Below are positions 19,550 to 28,989 of a DNA stretch of 64,000 bases, one piece after another. Source of the DNA: Oligella urethralis DSM 7531. Lineage in GTDB: Bacteria; Pseudomonadota; Gammaproteobacteria; Burkholderiales; Burkholderiaceae_B. The position numbers were made by a program, and so were the translations under genes. Position 1 is the first letter of the stretch; the number at the start of each line of letters is the position of its first letter. Under the pieces are notes generated by a model. It worked only from the letters and a program-made list of their open reading frames with translations, was not told the DNA's origin and ran no database searches. The stretch lies in NCBI RefSeq assembly GCF_000372065.1, contig NZ_AQVB01000011.1, positions 1 through 64,000 on the forward strand. Direction: 5' to 3'.

Positions 19550-20641
19550 ATGAACGTCATTCATCATTATCGTAAGGCCTTGGCTGACAAGAATTATGTG
19601 GCCGATGCGGCGCAGGAAAAAGCCATTATGCGGCTGCAGGATTTGTTCGAGGAGTTGATCGACTTTAAGGATCAGCGTAGCGGTTTTTTTAAGCGTATGC
19701 TTAATCGCCCGGCCGTACCTAAGGGCGTTTATATGTGGGGTGGTGTAGGTCGAGGCAAAAGCTTCTTGATGGATTCTTTTTATAATTACCTACCTTATAA
19801 ACGCAAAGTACGCATTCATTTTCATGAGTTTATGCGTAGTATCCATCAGCAAATGCAAAGCATTCGTGGTACTGAGGATCCCTTAGATGTGGTGGCCAAG
19901 CAAACCGCTGAAAAGTACCGCCTGATTTGCTTTGATGAGTTTCACGTGTCGGATATTGCGGATGCGATGATATTGCACCGCTTGCTGGAAAAGCTCTTTG
20001 AGTACGGCTGCACCTTTGTGATGACCTCCAACTATGAGCCCTCCGAGTTATATCCGGACGGTCTGCATCGTGAGCGATTGCTACCTGCGATAGATTTAAT
20101 TAAGCGAAAAATGGATGTGCTCAATGTCGATGCTGGCATTGATTATCGTCGTCGTACCTTGGAGCAGGTACCGCTGTATTATCAACCCCTCAACCCTGAA
20201 AATCGTCAGGCAATGGAGAGTTTATATAAGCAACTTAGTGGTGCTGAATTGAAAGTTGAACTATTGACGGTAGAAAATCGACCGTTACAAGCCTTGGGAG
20301 TAGCGGGTTCGGTGGCGTGGTTTGACTTTAAAACCTTGTGTATGGATAATCGTTCACAAAATGACTACCTCGAATTGGCTAAGCGTTTTGAGACGATTTT
20401 TCTTTCCGATGTGCCTAAAATGAGCGCTGCCCAAGCCTCACCGGCGCGTCGTTTTACTTGGTTGATTGATGTGCTGTATGACTATAAAGTGAAGTTGGTA
20501 ATGAGTGCGGAAGTGCAGCCTGCCGAACTGTATACCGAGGGTGTATTATCGAATGAGTTTTTCCGTACTGAGTCGCGCATTACGGAAATGCAGTCTAAAG
20601 AGTATATGCAGCAAGCGCGTCGAGACTACGTAAACCTTTAA
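19550..20641 (+). CDS. zapE: Cell division protein ZapE (AFG1-like ATPase)
   Basis: Cytoplasmic ATPase of the AFG1/YhcM family; in E. coli ZapE acts at the Z ring during late constriction. The 363-residue protein has Walker A GGVGRGKS near residues 64-71, Walker B LICFDEFHVSD near 124-134, and the family segment ALGVAGSVAWFDFKTLC. The ATG is immediately after the lpdA terminator and lacks a clear ribosome binding site. Placement after sucAB-lpdA is typical of Burkholderiales. It starts a tight gene run with trpS and azlCD. Confidence 0.92.
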   Translation: MNVIHHYRKALADKNYVADAAQEKAIMRLQDLFEELIDFKDQRSGFFKRMLNRPAVPKGVYMWGGVGRGKSFLMDSFYNYLPYKRKVRIHFHEFMRSIHQQMQSIRGTEDPLDVVAKQTAEKYRLICFDEFHVSDIADAMILHRLLEKLFEYGCTFVMTSNYEPSELYPDGLHRERLLPAIDLIKRKMDVLNVDAGIDYRRRTLEQVPLYYQPLNPENRQAMESLYKQLSGAELKVELLTVENRPLQALGVAGSVAWFDFKTLCMDNRSQNDYLELAKRFETIFLSDVPKMSAAQASPARRFTWLIDVLYDYKVKLVMSAEVQPAELYTEGVLSNEFFRTESRITEMQSKEYMQQARRDYVNL

Positions 20642-20662
20642 ATGTAAATTAATTGATGGAGT

Positions 20663-22066
20663 ATGTTGCCAATGAATGCTAAGCAAGGGCAAAGCAAAAT
20701 TCAACGTGTCTTAACTGGTGTGACCACCACGGGCACGCCTCACCTAGGTAATTACGCCGGTGCGATTCGTCCGGCAATTGAAATGAGCAATCAGCCAGAC
20801 GTGGATGCGTTTTTCTTTTTGGCAGATTACCATGCTTTAATTAAAGCGGATGATGCTGCGCGTGTTGAGCGCTCGCGTTTAGAAATTGCTGCCACTTGGC
20901 TAGCCGCCGGTTTAGATACGGAGCGAGTCACGTTTTACCGGCAGTCGGATATTCCCGAGATACCGGAGCTATCATGGGTCCTAACCTGCTCTACGCCTAA
21001 GGGGCTGATGAATCGTGCCCATGCTTATAAAGCCTGTGTGGATGCGAATAACGCCGCCGGGGTTGAGCCGGATGATGGTGTTACTATGGGTTTATATTCC
21101 TATCCCATTTTGATGGCGGCAGATATTTTGATGTTTAATGCGCATAAGGTACCGGTGGGTGCCGATCAGGTGCAGCATTTGGAAATGGCACGTGATATTG
21201 CGCAACGCTTTAACTATCACTATGGTAACGGTCGTGATTTTTTTGTCTTACCTGAAGCGCAGGTGGCTGAAGGTGTGGCAACCTTGCCGGGGCTTGATGG
21301 ACGTAAGATGTCCAAGAGCTATAACAATATCATTCCGCTCTTTGCAGGCGATGCTAAACAGTTGCGCCAAGCGATTGCGCAAATCAAAACCGACAGCAAG
21401 TTGCCGGGTGAGCCCAAGGATCCGGACAGCTCTAATCTCTTTATGATTTATAAAGCCTTTGTTGAGCCTTCTAAGGCACAAGCTTTTGCGGCAGAATTAC
21501 GTGATGGCTTAGCCTGGGGCGATGCAAAAAAAATGCTGGCTGATGAGTTAGAAGGCATGATTGCGCCAATGCGTGAGCGGTATGTGGAGTTGATGGCTAA
21601 ACCTGAACGCATCGAGGAGATTTTATTAGACGGTGCGGCTAAAGCGAGAAAAATTGCGCAGCCCTTGATGGCAGAGATTCGACAGGCAGTGGGTTTGCGC
21701 CGCTTTCATGCCGTAAAAACGGCTGATACAGCACAGGAAAAGGCCGCAAGCAGTAAAAAATCGTCTAAGATGCCTCGCTTTATCAGCTTTAAAGATGATA
21801 CTGGGCAGTTTATGTTCCGCATGCTCAGTGCAGAGGGTGAGGAGTTATTACGCTCAGTCTCATTGCCTAATCCCCAAGTGGCCGGTCAAGAAATCCGCAC
21901 CTTACAAAATACGCCTGAATCCATTCAGTTTGAATTAGTGGATGGACTGTATCAGTTATCACTAAATGATCAGTTAGTGGCCTTTGCGGTTGATGCTAAG
22001 GGGCTTGGTGCAGAGGCTTGGAAAGCGAAGTTCTTAAGTGAATTAGCCTTGTTTAAGCAAGAGTAA
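20663..22066 (+). CDS. trpS: Tryptophanyl-tRNA synthetase with C-terminal extension
   Basis: Class I synthetase that charges tRNA-Trp. The HIGH-type motif is [11 protein letters not shown] at about residues 23-34 and the KMSKS motif is [10 protein letters not shown] near 214. The catalytic and anticodon-binding parts end near residue 345. Another 120 residues follow a Lys/Ser-rich linker and contain [16 protein letters not shown], which resembles a DUF1508/YegP-like beta domain. The total of 467 residues is clearly longer than the 330-350 of the common bacterial form. Two starts are possible, ATG 20663 and ATG 20672. It lies 21 bases after zapE. Confidence 0.93.
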   Translation: MLPMNAKQGQSKIQRVLTGVTTTGTPHLGNYAGAIRPAIEMSNQPDVDAFFFLADYHALIKADDAARVERSRLEIAATWLAAGLDTERVTFYRQSDIPEIPELSWVLTCSTPKGLMNRAHAYKACVDANNAAGVEPDDGVTMGLYSYPILMAADILMFNAHKVPVGADQVQHLEMARDIAQRFNYHYGNGRDFFVLPEAQVAEGVATLPGLDGRKMSKSYNNIIPLFAGDAKQLRQAIAQIKTDSKLPGEPKDPDSSNLFMIYKAFVEPSKAQAFAAELRDGLAWGDAKKMLADELEGMIAPMRERYVELMAKPERIEEILLDGAAKARKIAQPLMAEIRQAVGLRRFHAVKTADTAQEKAASSKKSSKMPRFISFKDDTGQFMFRMLSAEGEELLRSVSLPNPQVAGQEIRTLQNTPESIQFELVDGLYQLSLNDQLVAFAVDAKGLGAEAWKAKFLSELALFKQE

Positions 22067-22083
22067 TTTTTCAACGAGGTAGT

Positions 22084-22788
22084 ATGGCGAGCTCGCATCC
22101 AGCACTTACGTATCAAGCCACTTGGTTGGCATTTAAGGAAATGTTGCCGGTGGCTGCGTTTGTGGCCATTTTTGGCTTAGCATTTGGTTTGGCCGCAGTA
22201 CAGACAGGTCTGGATGGTCTCAGCACGGTGTTGATGAGTGCTGCGGTGTTTGCGGGCGCTTCACAATTTGCGACCCTTGAACTTTGGGGTGAGCATGTGC
22301 CCTTAGTGCCTCTGATTGCCACGGTGTTCTTTATTAATGCACGGCATATTTTGATGGGCGCTTCAGTTTATCCCTGGTTCAAGGATATCCCCCTGCGGCA
22401 GCGCTATCAGTATTTACTCGTTATTTCCGATGCGAATTGGGCTAAGGCCATGATTAAATATAATCATGGCAAGTCCGGCTTGGCTGATATTGTCGGCGGC
22501 GGTTTGGCGCTTTGGTTGATGTGGGTAGTGGGTACTTGGCTGGGCTTGTATTTCGGCTACTTAATTCAGAATCCGCGCGCCCTAGGCTTGGATATGGTGA
22601 TGTATTGCTTTCTTTTAACCATGGTGCTTAGCGGGCCTAAGGATTTGCGTATTGTGATTATCTGGTTGGTATCAGCGCTAGTGGCTGTCTTAGCCTATTG
22701 GTATTTACCAGAAAATATGCATGTGGTCGTTGGTGCCTTAGCCGGTGGTTTAGTGGGACTCTTTTGGAAAGAGAGGGCAGCAACATGA
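22084..22788 (+). CDS. azlC: Branched-chain amino acid exporter large subunit AzlC
   Basis: A 234-residue inner-membrane protein with about five or six hydrophobic helices. AzlC pairs with the small AzlD protein to export branched-chain amino acids and analogues. The family segments GLAFGLAAVQTGLD and AGASQFATLELWG are present, as is the conserved NARHILMGASVYPW. Its stop overlaps the azlD start in ATGA, so the two subunits are translationally coupled. It follows trpS by 17 bases. Confidence 0.92.
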   Translation: MASSHPALTYQATWLAFKEMLPVAAFVAIFGLAFGLAAVQTGLDGLSTVLMSAAVFAGASQFATLELWGEHVPLVPLIATVFFINARHILMGASVYPWFKDIPLRQRYQYLLVISDANWAKAMIKYNHGKSGLADIVGGGLALWLMWVVGTWLGLYFGYLIQNPRALGLDMVMYCFLLTMVLSGPKDLRIVIIWLVSALVAVLAYWYLPENMHVVVGALAGGLVGLFWKERAAT

Positions 22789-23099
22789 ATTGGGGTATTA
22801 GTACCGAATATCCTCTGCTGATTGTGTTAGTCATGGCAGTGGTCACGCTGATGACTCGTTTAGGCGGCGTATTTATTATGCAGTTTGTGCCGATTAGTGA
22901 TGCGGTCAGACGTTTTATTGGTGCGATGTCCGGTTCAGTGCTGGTGGCTGTATTAGCGCCAGTGGCTGTGGAGGGTGATGTAGGTGCCCAGTTGGCAATG
23001 CTGACGACACTGGTGTTGATTTTGTTGCTTAGACGCCCTCTAATCGCCATCACCGCGGGTTTTATGATGGCGGCCTTGAGTCGTTATTTACTCACTTAA
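22785..23099 (+). CDS. azlD: Branched-chain amino acid exporter small subunit AzlD
   Basis: A 104-residue membrane protein with three hydrophobic helices, including the family pattern MTRLGGVFIMQFVPIS near the N-terminus. It is the obligate partner of AzlC. I start it at ATG 22785, inside the azlC stop (ATGA), with GAGAGGGCA as ribosome binding site; a longer frame from 22698 would only add azlC-overlapping sequence. Confidence 0.9.
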   Translation: MNWGISTEYPLLIVLVMAVVTLMTRLGGVFIMQFVPISDAVRRFIGAMSGSVLVAVLAPVAVEGDVGAQLAMLTTLVLILLLRRPLIAITAGFMMAALSRYLLT

Positions 23100-23340
23100 T
23101 ATTGTCCAAAGGCTTTGTAATAATTTGCTTGCATGGTAGCAACAACTCAGTCATCACTGTCTTACGTTAATGGCTAGCATAATCTACCAACAGCACTAGG
23201 GCAGAGGGTTGTAACGGAGTGAGTGAGAATTTGGGTGGTCCAAGGTGCACTAACATTGTCTTAAGCTTTTTGATAATTGCTCACGCATCAGCTGGCACTA
23301 ATGGTCTATAGTGAAAACTCACATAAGCAAAAGGAGCAAT

Positions 23341-23544
23341 ATGATGAATAAAGATATTTTAGAAGGTAAGTGGGAACAGCTTAAGGGTAAGGTTAAGGCG
23401 AAGTGGGGCGATTTAACGGATGATGATATTGCCGAGATCAAAGGTAATTCTCAGTACCTAGCAGGTAAGTTACAAGAGCGTTATGGACGCACCAAGGAAG
23501 AAGCCGAAAAAGAAATTAATGCGTGGTTAGACGAGCACAAATAA
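23341..23544 (+). CDS. CsbD family stress protein
   Basis: A 67-residue hydrophilic protein with the CsbD signature LEGKWEQLKGKVKAKWGDLT followed by a GRTKEEAEKEINAW C-terminus. CsbD-like proteins are induced by stress in several bacteria (sigma-B in Bacillus); their molecular role is unknown. The start is the first of two ATG codons at 23341, with AAAAGGAG just upstream. A TATAGT box at 23307-23312 could be its -10 element. It stands alone between azlD and the BenE gene and ends at a strong terminator. Confidence 0.9.
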   Translation: MMNKDILEGKWEQLKGKVKAKWGDLTDDDIAEIKGNSQYLAGKLQERYGRTKEEAEKEINAWLDEHK

Positions 23545-23574
23545 GTCGCACTATCTAATTATTGATTACTCATT

Positions 23575-23610
23575 AAAGCAGCTTGGCGCTTAGGGTCAAG
23601 CTGCTTTTGC
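23575..23610 (+). terminator. Terminator of the CsbD-like gene
   Basis: An 11-base-pair stem AAAGCAGCTTG/CAAGCTGCTTT at 23575-23607 with an 11-base loop, running into TTTTG. Confidence 0.82.
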
Positions 23611-23662
23611 GTGTATAGGCCTGGCTAATCTGTTATATACTTTAAGAAATTTTAAAAAAATA

Positions 23663-24868
23663 ATGAGACAAGCCATGCTTAAAGATATCTCCCTTTCAGC
23701 CGTTATTGCTGGTCTGTTGGCAGTGATTATCGCCTACTGTGGACCACTGATTATTGTGTTTCAAGTGGCTACCTTGGCAGGTGTATCCACTGAGGATATG
23801 ATGAGTTGGATTTGGGGGATTTCCTTTGGCGTGGGGATTAGTGGGCTGGTACTCAGCTATTTATCCAAAATGCCTATTATGACCGGCTGGTCAGTGCCTG
23901 GCACCGTGCTTTTGCTATCCTTATTTCCCACCTTGACGGTAGCAGAAATGGTCGGTGCGCACATGCTGGCCGGTATGATGATTGTGATCATCGGTCTATC
24001 CGGACATTTTGATAGGCTGATGGCGTGGATTCCTCAGGGTGTAGCAGGTGGTATGTTGGCTGGTTTGTTATTTCAGTTCGGTGCAGCAGCCTTTAAAACC
24101 ATTAGCGTATCCCCCGTGTTATTGATCTTGATGTTGTCGGTTTATCTTCTCGGTAAACGTTATTTTTCAAGGTATAGCATTGTGGCGGTTTTTGTCGTTG
24201 GTTTAGTCTTTGTGATGGCTACCGGTCAGGTTCATACCGAGGCCTTTAATTTGCAATGGGTGATGCCTAAATTAATTGCGCCAGAATTTAGTATTTACAG
24301 TATTTTGAGTTTGTCTGTGCCCTTGGTTTTAGTGAGTTTAAGTGGTCAGTATCTGCCGGGGATGGCGATTCTAAAGGTGGATGGTTATCATCAAGTTAAG
24401 TCGCGACCCATTATGGTGATGACCGGGGGTGTGTCGACCCTAGTGGCCTTAACTGGCTCAGCCAGTATTGTGTTGGGGGCGATTAGTGCAGCCATTGCCA
24501 CCGGACCTGATAGTCACCCGAACCCGGATAAGCGTTATATTGCGGGTATGAGTAATGGCTTGTTTTATATTGTTGGGGCCTTTTTGACCAGTGCTATTGT
24601 GACATTATTTGCTGTGTTTCCGGCAGAGTTGGTGGCGATTCTGGCTGGTCTCGCCCTTATGTCCTCAATTAATGCCAATATTGTGTTAGCGGTGGAGGAT
24701 AGGGAAAATCGTGAAGCGGCGTTATTGACGTTTATTGCGACGGCTTCTGGCATGAGCTGGTTTGGGCTAGCTTCTGCCTTTTGGGGTATTGTGATCGGTA
24801 TGTGTGCTGCTTTACTATTTAATCCAAAATTGCGTGGTGGGATCCGGTCTTTATTAAAGAAAGCCTAG
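23663..24868 (+). CDS. BenE family membrane transporter
   Basis: A 401-residue polytopic inner-membrane protein with about eleven or twelve helices. The N-terminal LSAVIAGLLAVIIAYCGP and the later GLSGHFDRLMAWIP region match the BenE (benzoate:H+ symporter) family within the wider uracil/xanthine permease fold. No benzoate-degradation genes are nearby, so the substrate is open. The start could be ATG 23663 or ATG 23675; neither has a clear ribosome binding site. Confidence 0.85.
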   Translation: MRQAMLKDISLSAVIAGLLAVIIAYCGPLIIVFQVATLAGVSTEDMMSWIWGISFGVGISGLVLSYLSKMPIMTGWSVPGTVLLLSLFPTLTVAEMVGAHMLAGMMIVIIGLSGHFDRLMAWIPQGVAGGMLAGLLFQFGAAAFKTISVSPVLLILMLSVYLLGKRYFSRYSIVAVFVVGLVFVMATGQVHTEAFNLQWVMPKLIAPEFSIYSILSLSVPLVLVSLSGQYLPGMAILKVDGYHQVKSRPIMVMTGGVSTLVALTGSASIVLGAISAAIATGPDSHPNPDKRYIAGMSNGLFYIVGAFLTSAIVTLFAVFPAELVAILAGLALMSSINANIVLAVEDRENREAALLTFIATASGMSWFGLASAFWGIVIGMCAALLFNPKLRGGIRSLLKKA

Positions 24869-24907
24869 GGGTGAGGAGTTAAAAACTTGCTAAGACAGGC
24901 TTTTTTG
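24860..24907 (+). terminator. Terminator of the BenE-type gene
   Basis: AAAGCCT at 24860-24866 pairs with AGGCTTT at 24897-24903, followed by further T. A second pair AGGGGTGA/TCACCCCT (24867-24919) overlaps it and gives an alternative fold. Confidence 0.5.
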
Positions 24908-24947
24908 CGCATCACCCCTGAAGCACCAGTGTTTATAGCCACTGCAC

Positions 24948-25226
24948 TTATGGCTCAATGGTAGGTGTGTTTTTATCCTGTTGTAGGGCTTTGCTGCTTA
25001 AAATAGCTAAATGCTCGTTAATTTTAAAGAGTACAACGGTCAATTCACAATAAATACGTCCGGCAATCACACCACCAATTAAAACCGCAAGACCGGATAA
25101 AATTTGACCGTTGATGATAGCGGACAAAGAAGCAATCACAACGGCCACCAAGATAAACCAATAAACGAAGGTGACGATTTTTGGGAAAATAAACTTGTCT
25201 AAATATAAAAAATCACGGAAATTCAT
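24948..25226 (-). CDS. DUF4282 family membrane protein
   Basis: A 92-residue protein with two hydrophobic helices (about residues 16-40 and 43-60), joined by a short polar turn, then RIYCELTVVLFKINEHL. This end pattern and the FLYLDKFIFPKI start match DUF4282. The family has no known function. AGGAGGAAT just before the ATG is a strong ribosome binding site. The gene is convergent with the BenE transporter and divergent from the YgjP-type gene. Confidence 0.8.
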   Translation of the reverse strand: MNFRDFLYLDKFIFPKIVTFVYWFILVAVVIASLSAIINGQILSGLAVLIGGVIAGRIYCELTVVLFKINEHLAILSSKALQQDKNTPTIEP

Positions 25227-25412
25227 AGCTATTCCTCCTAAAAAAAAATGATGATAAGTTGTCCAAAGGAGTGTGGATTTTTAGTTTAACAGCGTAAAGT
25301 GTAAATCAACAACCCTTTGTACAGGTGCTGAGAAAGCACAGCTTAGCCTAGGCTATAATAGCGATACCAAGTTATCACTAGACCTTCTCATAGATAAGAT
25401 TAACGTCTTTTT

Positions 25413-26105
25413 ATGAAAATTATTCGTATCGATTCCATTCCTATTAAGCTGCATTTTAAAGCGATTAAAAATCTGTATATTCGTGTGTTACCGCCCGCAG
25501 GAGAGGTAGTGGTGTCGGTGCCACAGAGGATGAGAGAGGAGTTGGCGCTGGCGTTTATTAATCAGCGTTTGTCTTGGATTAAGAAGCAGCGGCAAAAATT
25601 TGCTCATTATCAAGCCGTGCCAGCGCTGCAATATGAAACCGGTGAACGACATTATTTATGGGGCAAGCTCTACCCCTTGTATGTGTTTGAGGGTTATGCT
25701 AAGCATGAGATTTATCACGATGCGGAGGGCTTAAATATGTTTGTGCGAGACGGCACGAGTAGCAAAGGTAGGGCCTTGGTAATGCAGAATTTCTATAAAG
25801 CGCAGATACGGGCCGCTTTAAAGGATTATGTGCCCAAGTGGGAGAGACGCATGGGGATTAGTGCGCCTATCATTGATTTGCGCACTATGAAAAGCCGGTG
25901 GGGCAGTTGCCGCAGTGATGGACAACGTATTTGTTTAAATACGGAACTAGCTAAAAGACCGCTTGAAAGTTTGGAGTATGTGTTGGTGCATGAATTAGTG
26001 CATTTGTTTGAGCAAAGTCATAACCAGCGCTTTCAAGCCTTGATGGATAAGTGTTTAGCGGATTGGCGAGAGCGTAAACAGCGTCTCAACCAGCCTTTAG
26101 TTTAG
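25413..26105 (+). CDS. YgjP-like metallopeptidase domain protein (M48/SprT-like)
   Basis: A 230-residue cytoplasmic protein with the zinc-binding motif HELVH in LVHELVHLFEQSHNQRF at about residues 192-208, and upstream the segment MKSRWGSCRSDGQRICLN. Both are typical of the YgjP/DUF45 family. The HExxH plus a later His predicts a metal site; peptidase activity has not been generally shown. It is followed after 16 bases by a small membrane protein gene, so the two may be co-transcribed. Confidence 0.88.
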   Translation: MKIIRIDSIPIKLHFKAIKNLYIRVLPPAGEVVVSVPQRMREELALAFINQRLSWIKKQRQKFAHYQAVPALQYETGERHYLWGKLYPLYVFEGYAKHEIYHDAEGLNMFVRDGTSSKGRALVMQNFYKAQIRAALKDYVPKWERRMGISAPIIDLRTMKSRWGSCRSDGQRICLNTELAKRPLESLEYVLVHELVHLFEQSHNQRFQALMDKCLADWRERKQRLNQPLV

Positions 26106-26121
26106 AGAGTAAGGAGTTTTG

Positions 26122-26379
26122 ATGGCAGTGGTTTTATCCATGATTGCTAAGGGTTTATATATCATCGGTGGGGTGACGGTGTTTTTTGCGATTTTATGTC
26201 TCAGCACCTTAAATGCTAAGCCTAATGCCAAAAACCAAGCATTATTGGCGCAATTGAGTCCCGAACAAATAGCGCAGGGCAAGAAAAACGCTCGCAATGC
26301 CATTATCTATATTTTTTTGCTGGGATTAATCCTTGCATTAATCGGCTATGTGTTGAGTGTGTTTAGCGGTCGTTTATAG
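26122..26379 (+). CDS. Small hypothetical membrane protein
   Basis: An 85-residue protein with two hydrophobic helices, one near residues 5-27 and one near 62-80, separated by a polar loop containing AKPNAKNQALLAQLSPEQIAQ. I do not recognise a family. The start is ATG 26122 with AAGGAG at 26111-26116. It follows the YgjP-like gene closely and converges on tex. Confidence 0.7.
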   Translation: MAVVLSMIAKGLYIIGGVTVFFAILCLSTLNAKPNAKNQALLAQLSPEQIAQGKKNARNAIIYIFLLGLILALIGYVLSVFSGRL

Positions 26380-26446
26380 GGGGGTATCAGGGGCTTGCGC
26401 AATGGCAAACCCCTGATGATTGCTAGTGAGATGGGCGTTTATTCGA

Positions 26447-28849
26447 TTATTTTTTAAGCTTGGCAAAGGCCGCTGCCATTGCACCCATCGGCGCATCATC
26501 ACGTCGATTTGAGGCGTGTGTGCCGGTACGCTGATGTTTGCTGCGATTATCACGCCGTTCATTGTTACGACTATCGCTACGTGCTGTGCGATTGCTGCTG
26601 CCAATGTCATCATCTAAACGCATGCTGAGATTGATACGATTTCTATCTACCTCTACTTCCAGTACTTTGACTTTCACCGTTTGACCGACACGCACCACCT
26701 CACGTGGATCAGTGACGTACTTAATGGATAAGCAGGAAATATGCACTAAGCCATCCTGGCCTACACCAATATCCACAAAAGCACCAAAAGCGGCTACATT
26801 ACTAACCACACCTTCTAGAATCATGCCGGGAATCAGGTCGCGTATGGATTCAATCCCTTCTTGGAAGGTGGCTGTTTTGAATTCAGGGCGTGGGTCGCGA
26901 CCGGGTTTTTCTAACTCATTAAAAATATCTTTAACCGTTGGTAAGCCAAATTGTTCGTCAGTAAAGCTACTTGGCGAGAGTCCTTTGAGAGCATCGGTTT
27001 TGCCCATAATATCTTTGATATCAACTTGAATTTTTTCTAAAATTCGCTCAACTACTGGATAGGCTTCGGGGTGTACCGCCGAGGCATCCAGTGGATTGTC
27101 GCCGTTTTGAATGCGTAAGAAGCCGGCTGCCTGTTCAAAGGTTTTAGGGCCGAAGCGAGACACTTCCAGTAGCTTTTGGCGATTGTCAAAGGCGCCGTTT
27201 TGGTCACGCCAGGCGACAATGTTTTTAGCCAGGGTGCTATTTAAACCAGAAACGCGCGCAAGCAGTGCTGCCGATGCGGTGTTGACATCAACCCCTACGG
27301 CATTGACGCAATCTTCAACCACCGCATCCAAGGAGCGGGCTAGCTCGCCTTGATTAACATCGTGTTGATATTGACCGACGCCAATGGCTTTGGGCTCAAT
27401 TTTAACTAATTCGGCTAATGGGTCTTGCAGACGACGGGCAATGGAAACTGCACCACGTAAACTCACATCCAGATCGGGGAATTCAGTGGCCGCTAGTTCT
27501 GAAGCAGAATAAACTGAGGCACCAGCTTCGGAAACCACGATCTTTTTAACCTTATCGAGTTTAAACTCCTTAATCAGTTCGCTAATTAAACGCTCGGTCT
27601 CACGCGAAGCGGTACCGTTGCCGATGGCAATTAACTCAATATTATGCTTGGCCACTAACGCTGCTAGGGTATGAATACTGCCTTTACGGTCAAGGCGGGG
27701 TTCAAAGGGGTAAATGGTCGTGGTCTCAAGCACCTTGGCCGTGGCATCGATGGCAGCTACCTTGACCCCCGTGCGAATCCCAGGGTCCAAGCCTAGTACG
27801 GCTTTAGGACCTGCTGGCGCTGCCAATAATAAGTCCTTTAGATTGTCGGCAAAGACTTTAATTGCCTCTTCTTCAGCGCGTTGGCGTAACTGACTAATAA
27901 ACTCAGTTTCAAAGGCGGTGAGTAATTTTACACGCCACGTCCAACGGCACACATCGGCTAGCCATTTGCCGCGGGCTGAGGCATCTGCGCCAAATTCTGC
28001 ACCCAAATCAAAGTAGCGCTCAATGCGCTCAATACAAGGATGCGGTACCAGCTCCTCCTGCGCTTCGGATAAGCCAATACGTAAATCCAAGCAGCCCTGT
28101 TGACGTCCACGTAGCATGGCTAGAATACGGTGCGAGGGTAGACTCGCCAAAGACTCACTAAAGTCATACCAATCGCGGAATTTATCGCCTTCATCTTCTT
28201 TGCCGGCGACCACGGTGGAGTATAAAAGACCTTGTTGAGACAGGAACTCTCGCAGCTGTGCTAATAAATCCGCATCTTCGGCAAAGCGTTCGGCCAGGAT
28301 ATCGCGCGCACCATCCAATGCCGCTTTAGTATCGGTGATTTTATGCTCTGCATTTAGATAATCTGCGGCTAAGGTTTCAGGATCCGCAGTACGGTCATCT
28401 AGGATAGCATTTGCCAAGGGCTCTAAACCAGCTTCTATGGCGATTTGAGCACGGGTGCGACGCTTAGGCTTATAGGGAGCATACAAATCCTCTAAGCGTT
28501 GCTTAGTGTCTGCCGCCATTAGCTGCTGCATTAATTCGGGTGTCAGCTTTTCTTGAGCATGAATCGATTCCAGAATGGCGAGTCGGCGCTCTTCCAACTC
28601 CCGTACATATAGCAATCGTACTTCTAGTTGACGCAACACTGTATCGTCCAAACCACCAGTCGCTTCCTTACGATAGCGTGCAATAAAGGGCACCGTGGCG
28701 CCTTCATCTAATAAATTGACGGCTGCAGCAATTTGACTGGCTTTTACCGTTAGTTCCTCAGCAAGTTGTTGAATAATACGCGCACTATCGACTTCCTGTG
28801 GAATAGCTAATGATGAATGTTCAGGTTGTAGACTTACAGATTCGGTCAT
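26447..28849 (-). CDS. tex: RNA-binding transcription accessory protein Tex
   Basis: A roughly 800-residue nucleic-acid-binding protein of the Tex/Spt6 family, implicated in transcription and stress tolerance. Domains in order: helical N-terminal region with [15 protein letters not shown], the YqgF/RNase H-like domain ([15 protein letters not shown]), a helix-hairpin-helix pair ([19 protein letters not shown]), and an S1 domain ([20 protein letters not shown]). The last 50 residues are rich in Arg, Asn, His and Ser. I chose ATG 28849, since homologues begin near MTESV; ATG 28885 would add 12 residues. Confidence 0.95.
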   Translation of the reverse strand: MTESVSLQPEHSSLAIPQEVDSARIIQQLAEELTVKASQIAAAVNLLDEGATVPFIARYRKEATGGLDDTVLRQLEVRLLYVRELEERRLAILESIHAQEKLTPELMQQLMAADTKQRLEDLYAPYKPKRRTRAQIAIEAGLEPLANAILDDRTADPETLAADYLNAEHKITDTKAALDGARDILAERFAEDADLLAQLREFLSQQGLLYSTVVAGKEDEGDKFRDWYDFSESLASLPSHRILAMLRGRQQGCLDLRIGLSEAQEELVPHPCIERIERYFDLGAEFGADASARGKWLADVCRWTWRVKLLTAFETEFISQLRQRAEEEAIKVFADNLKDLLLAAPAGPKAVLGLDPGIRTGVKVAAIDATAKVLETTTIYPFEPRLDRKGSIHTLAALVAKHNIELIAIGNGTASRETERLISELIKEFKLDKVKKIVVSEAGASVYSASELAATEFPDLDVSLRGAVSIARRLQDPLAELVKIEPKAIGVGQYQHDVNQGELARSLDAVVEDCVNAVGVDVNTASAALLARVSGLNSTLAKNIVAWRDQNGAFDNRQKLLEVSRFGPKTFEQAAGFLRIQNGDNPLDASAVHPEAYPVVERILEKIQVDIKDIMGKTDALKGLSPSSFTDEQFGLPTVKDIFNELEKPGRDPRPEFKTATFQEGIESIRDLIPGMILEGVVSNVAAFGAFVDIGVGQDGLVHISCLSIKYVTDPREVVRVGQTVKVKVLEVEVDRNRINLSMRLDDDIGSSNRTARSDSRNNERRDNRSKHQRTGTHASNRRDDAPMGAMAAAFAKLKK

Positions 28850-28989
28850 CTCACTCTCAAGTTTTTTGGTTTGAAAGCTTGTCATTTTGCCACAATTAGG
28901 CGGCTAAATATATTCATTGACTAGGATTGCTACAATTGCTTATGTGAAAATAAGCATAATAAGTGACGTCTTTTTTGTAGGAGCCGCTC

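Noticed and set aside
23281-23312. TGGCAC near 23294 as a sigma-54 promoter for the CsbD gene.
   Set aside because: The matching -12 TTGC element is absent at the required spacing.
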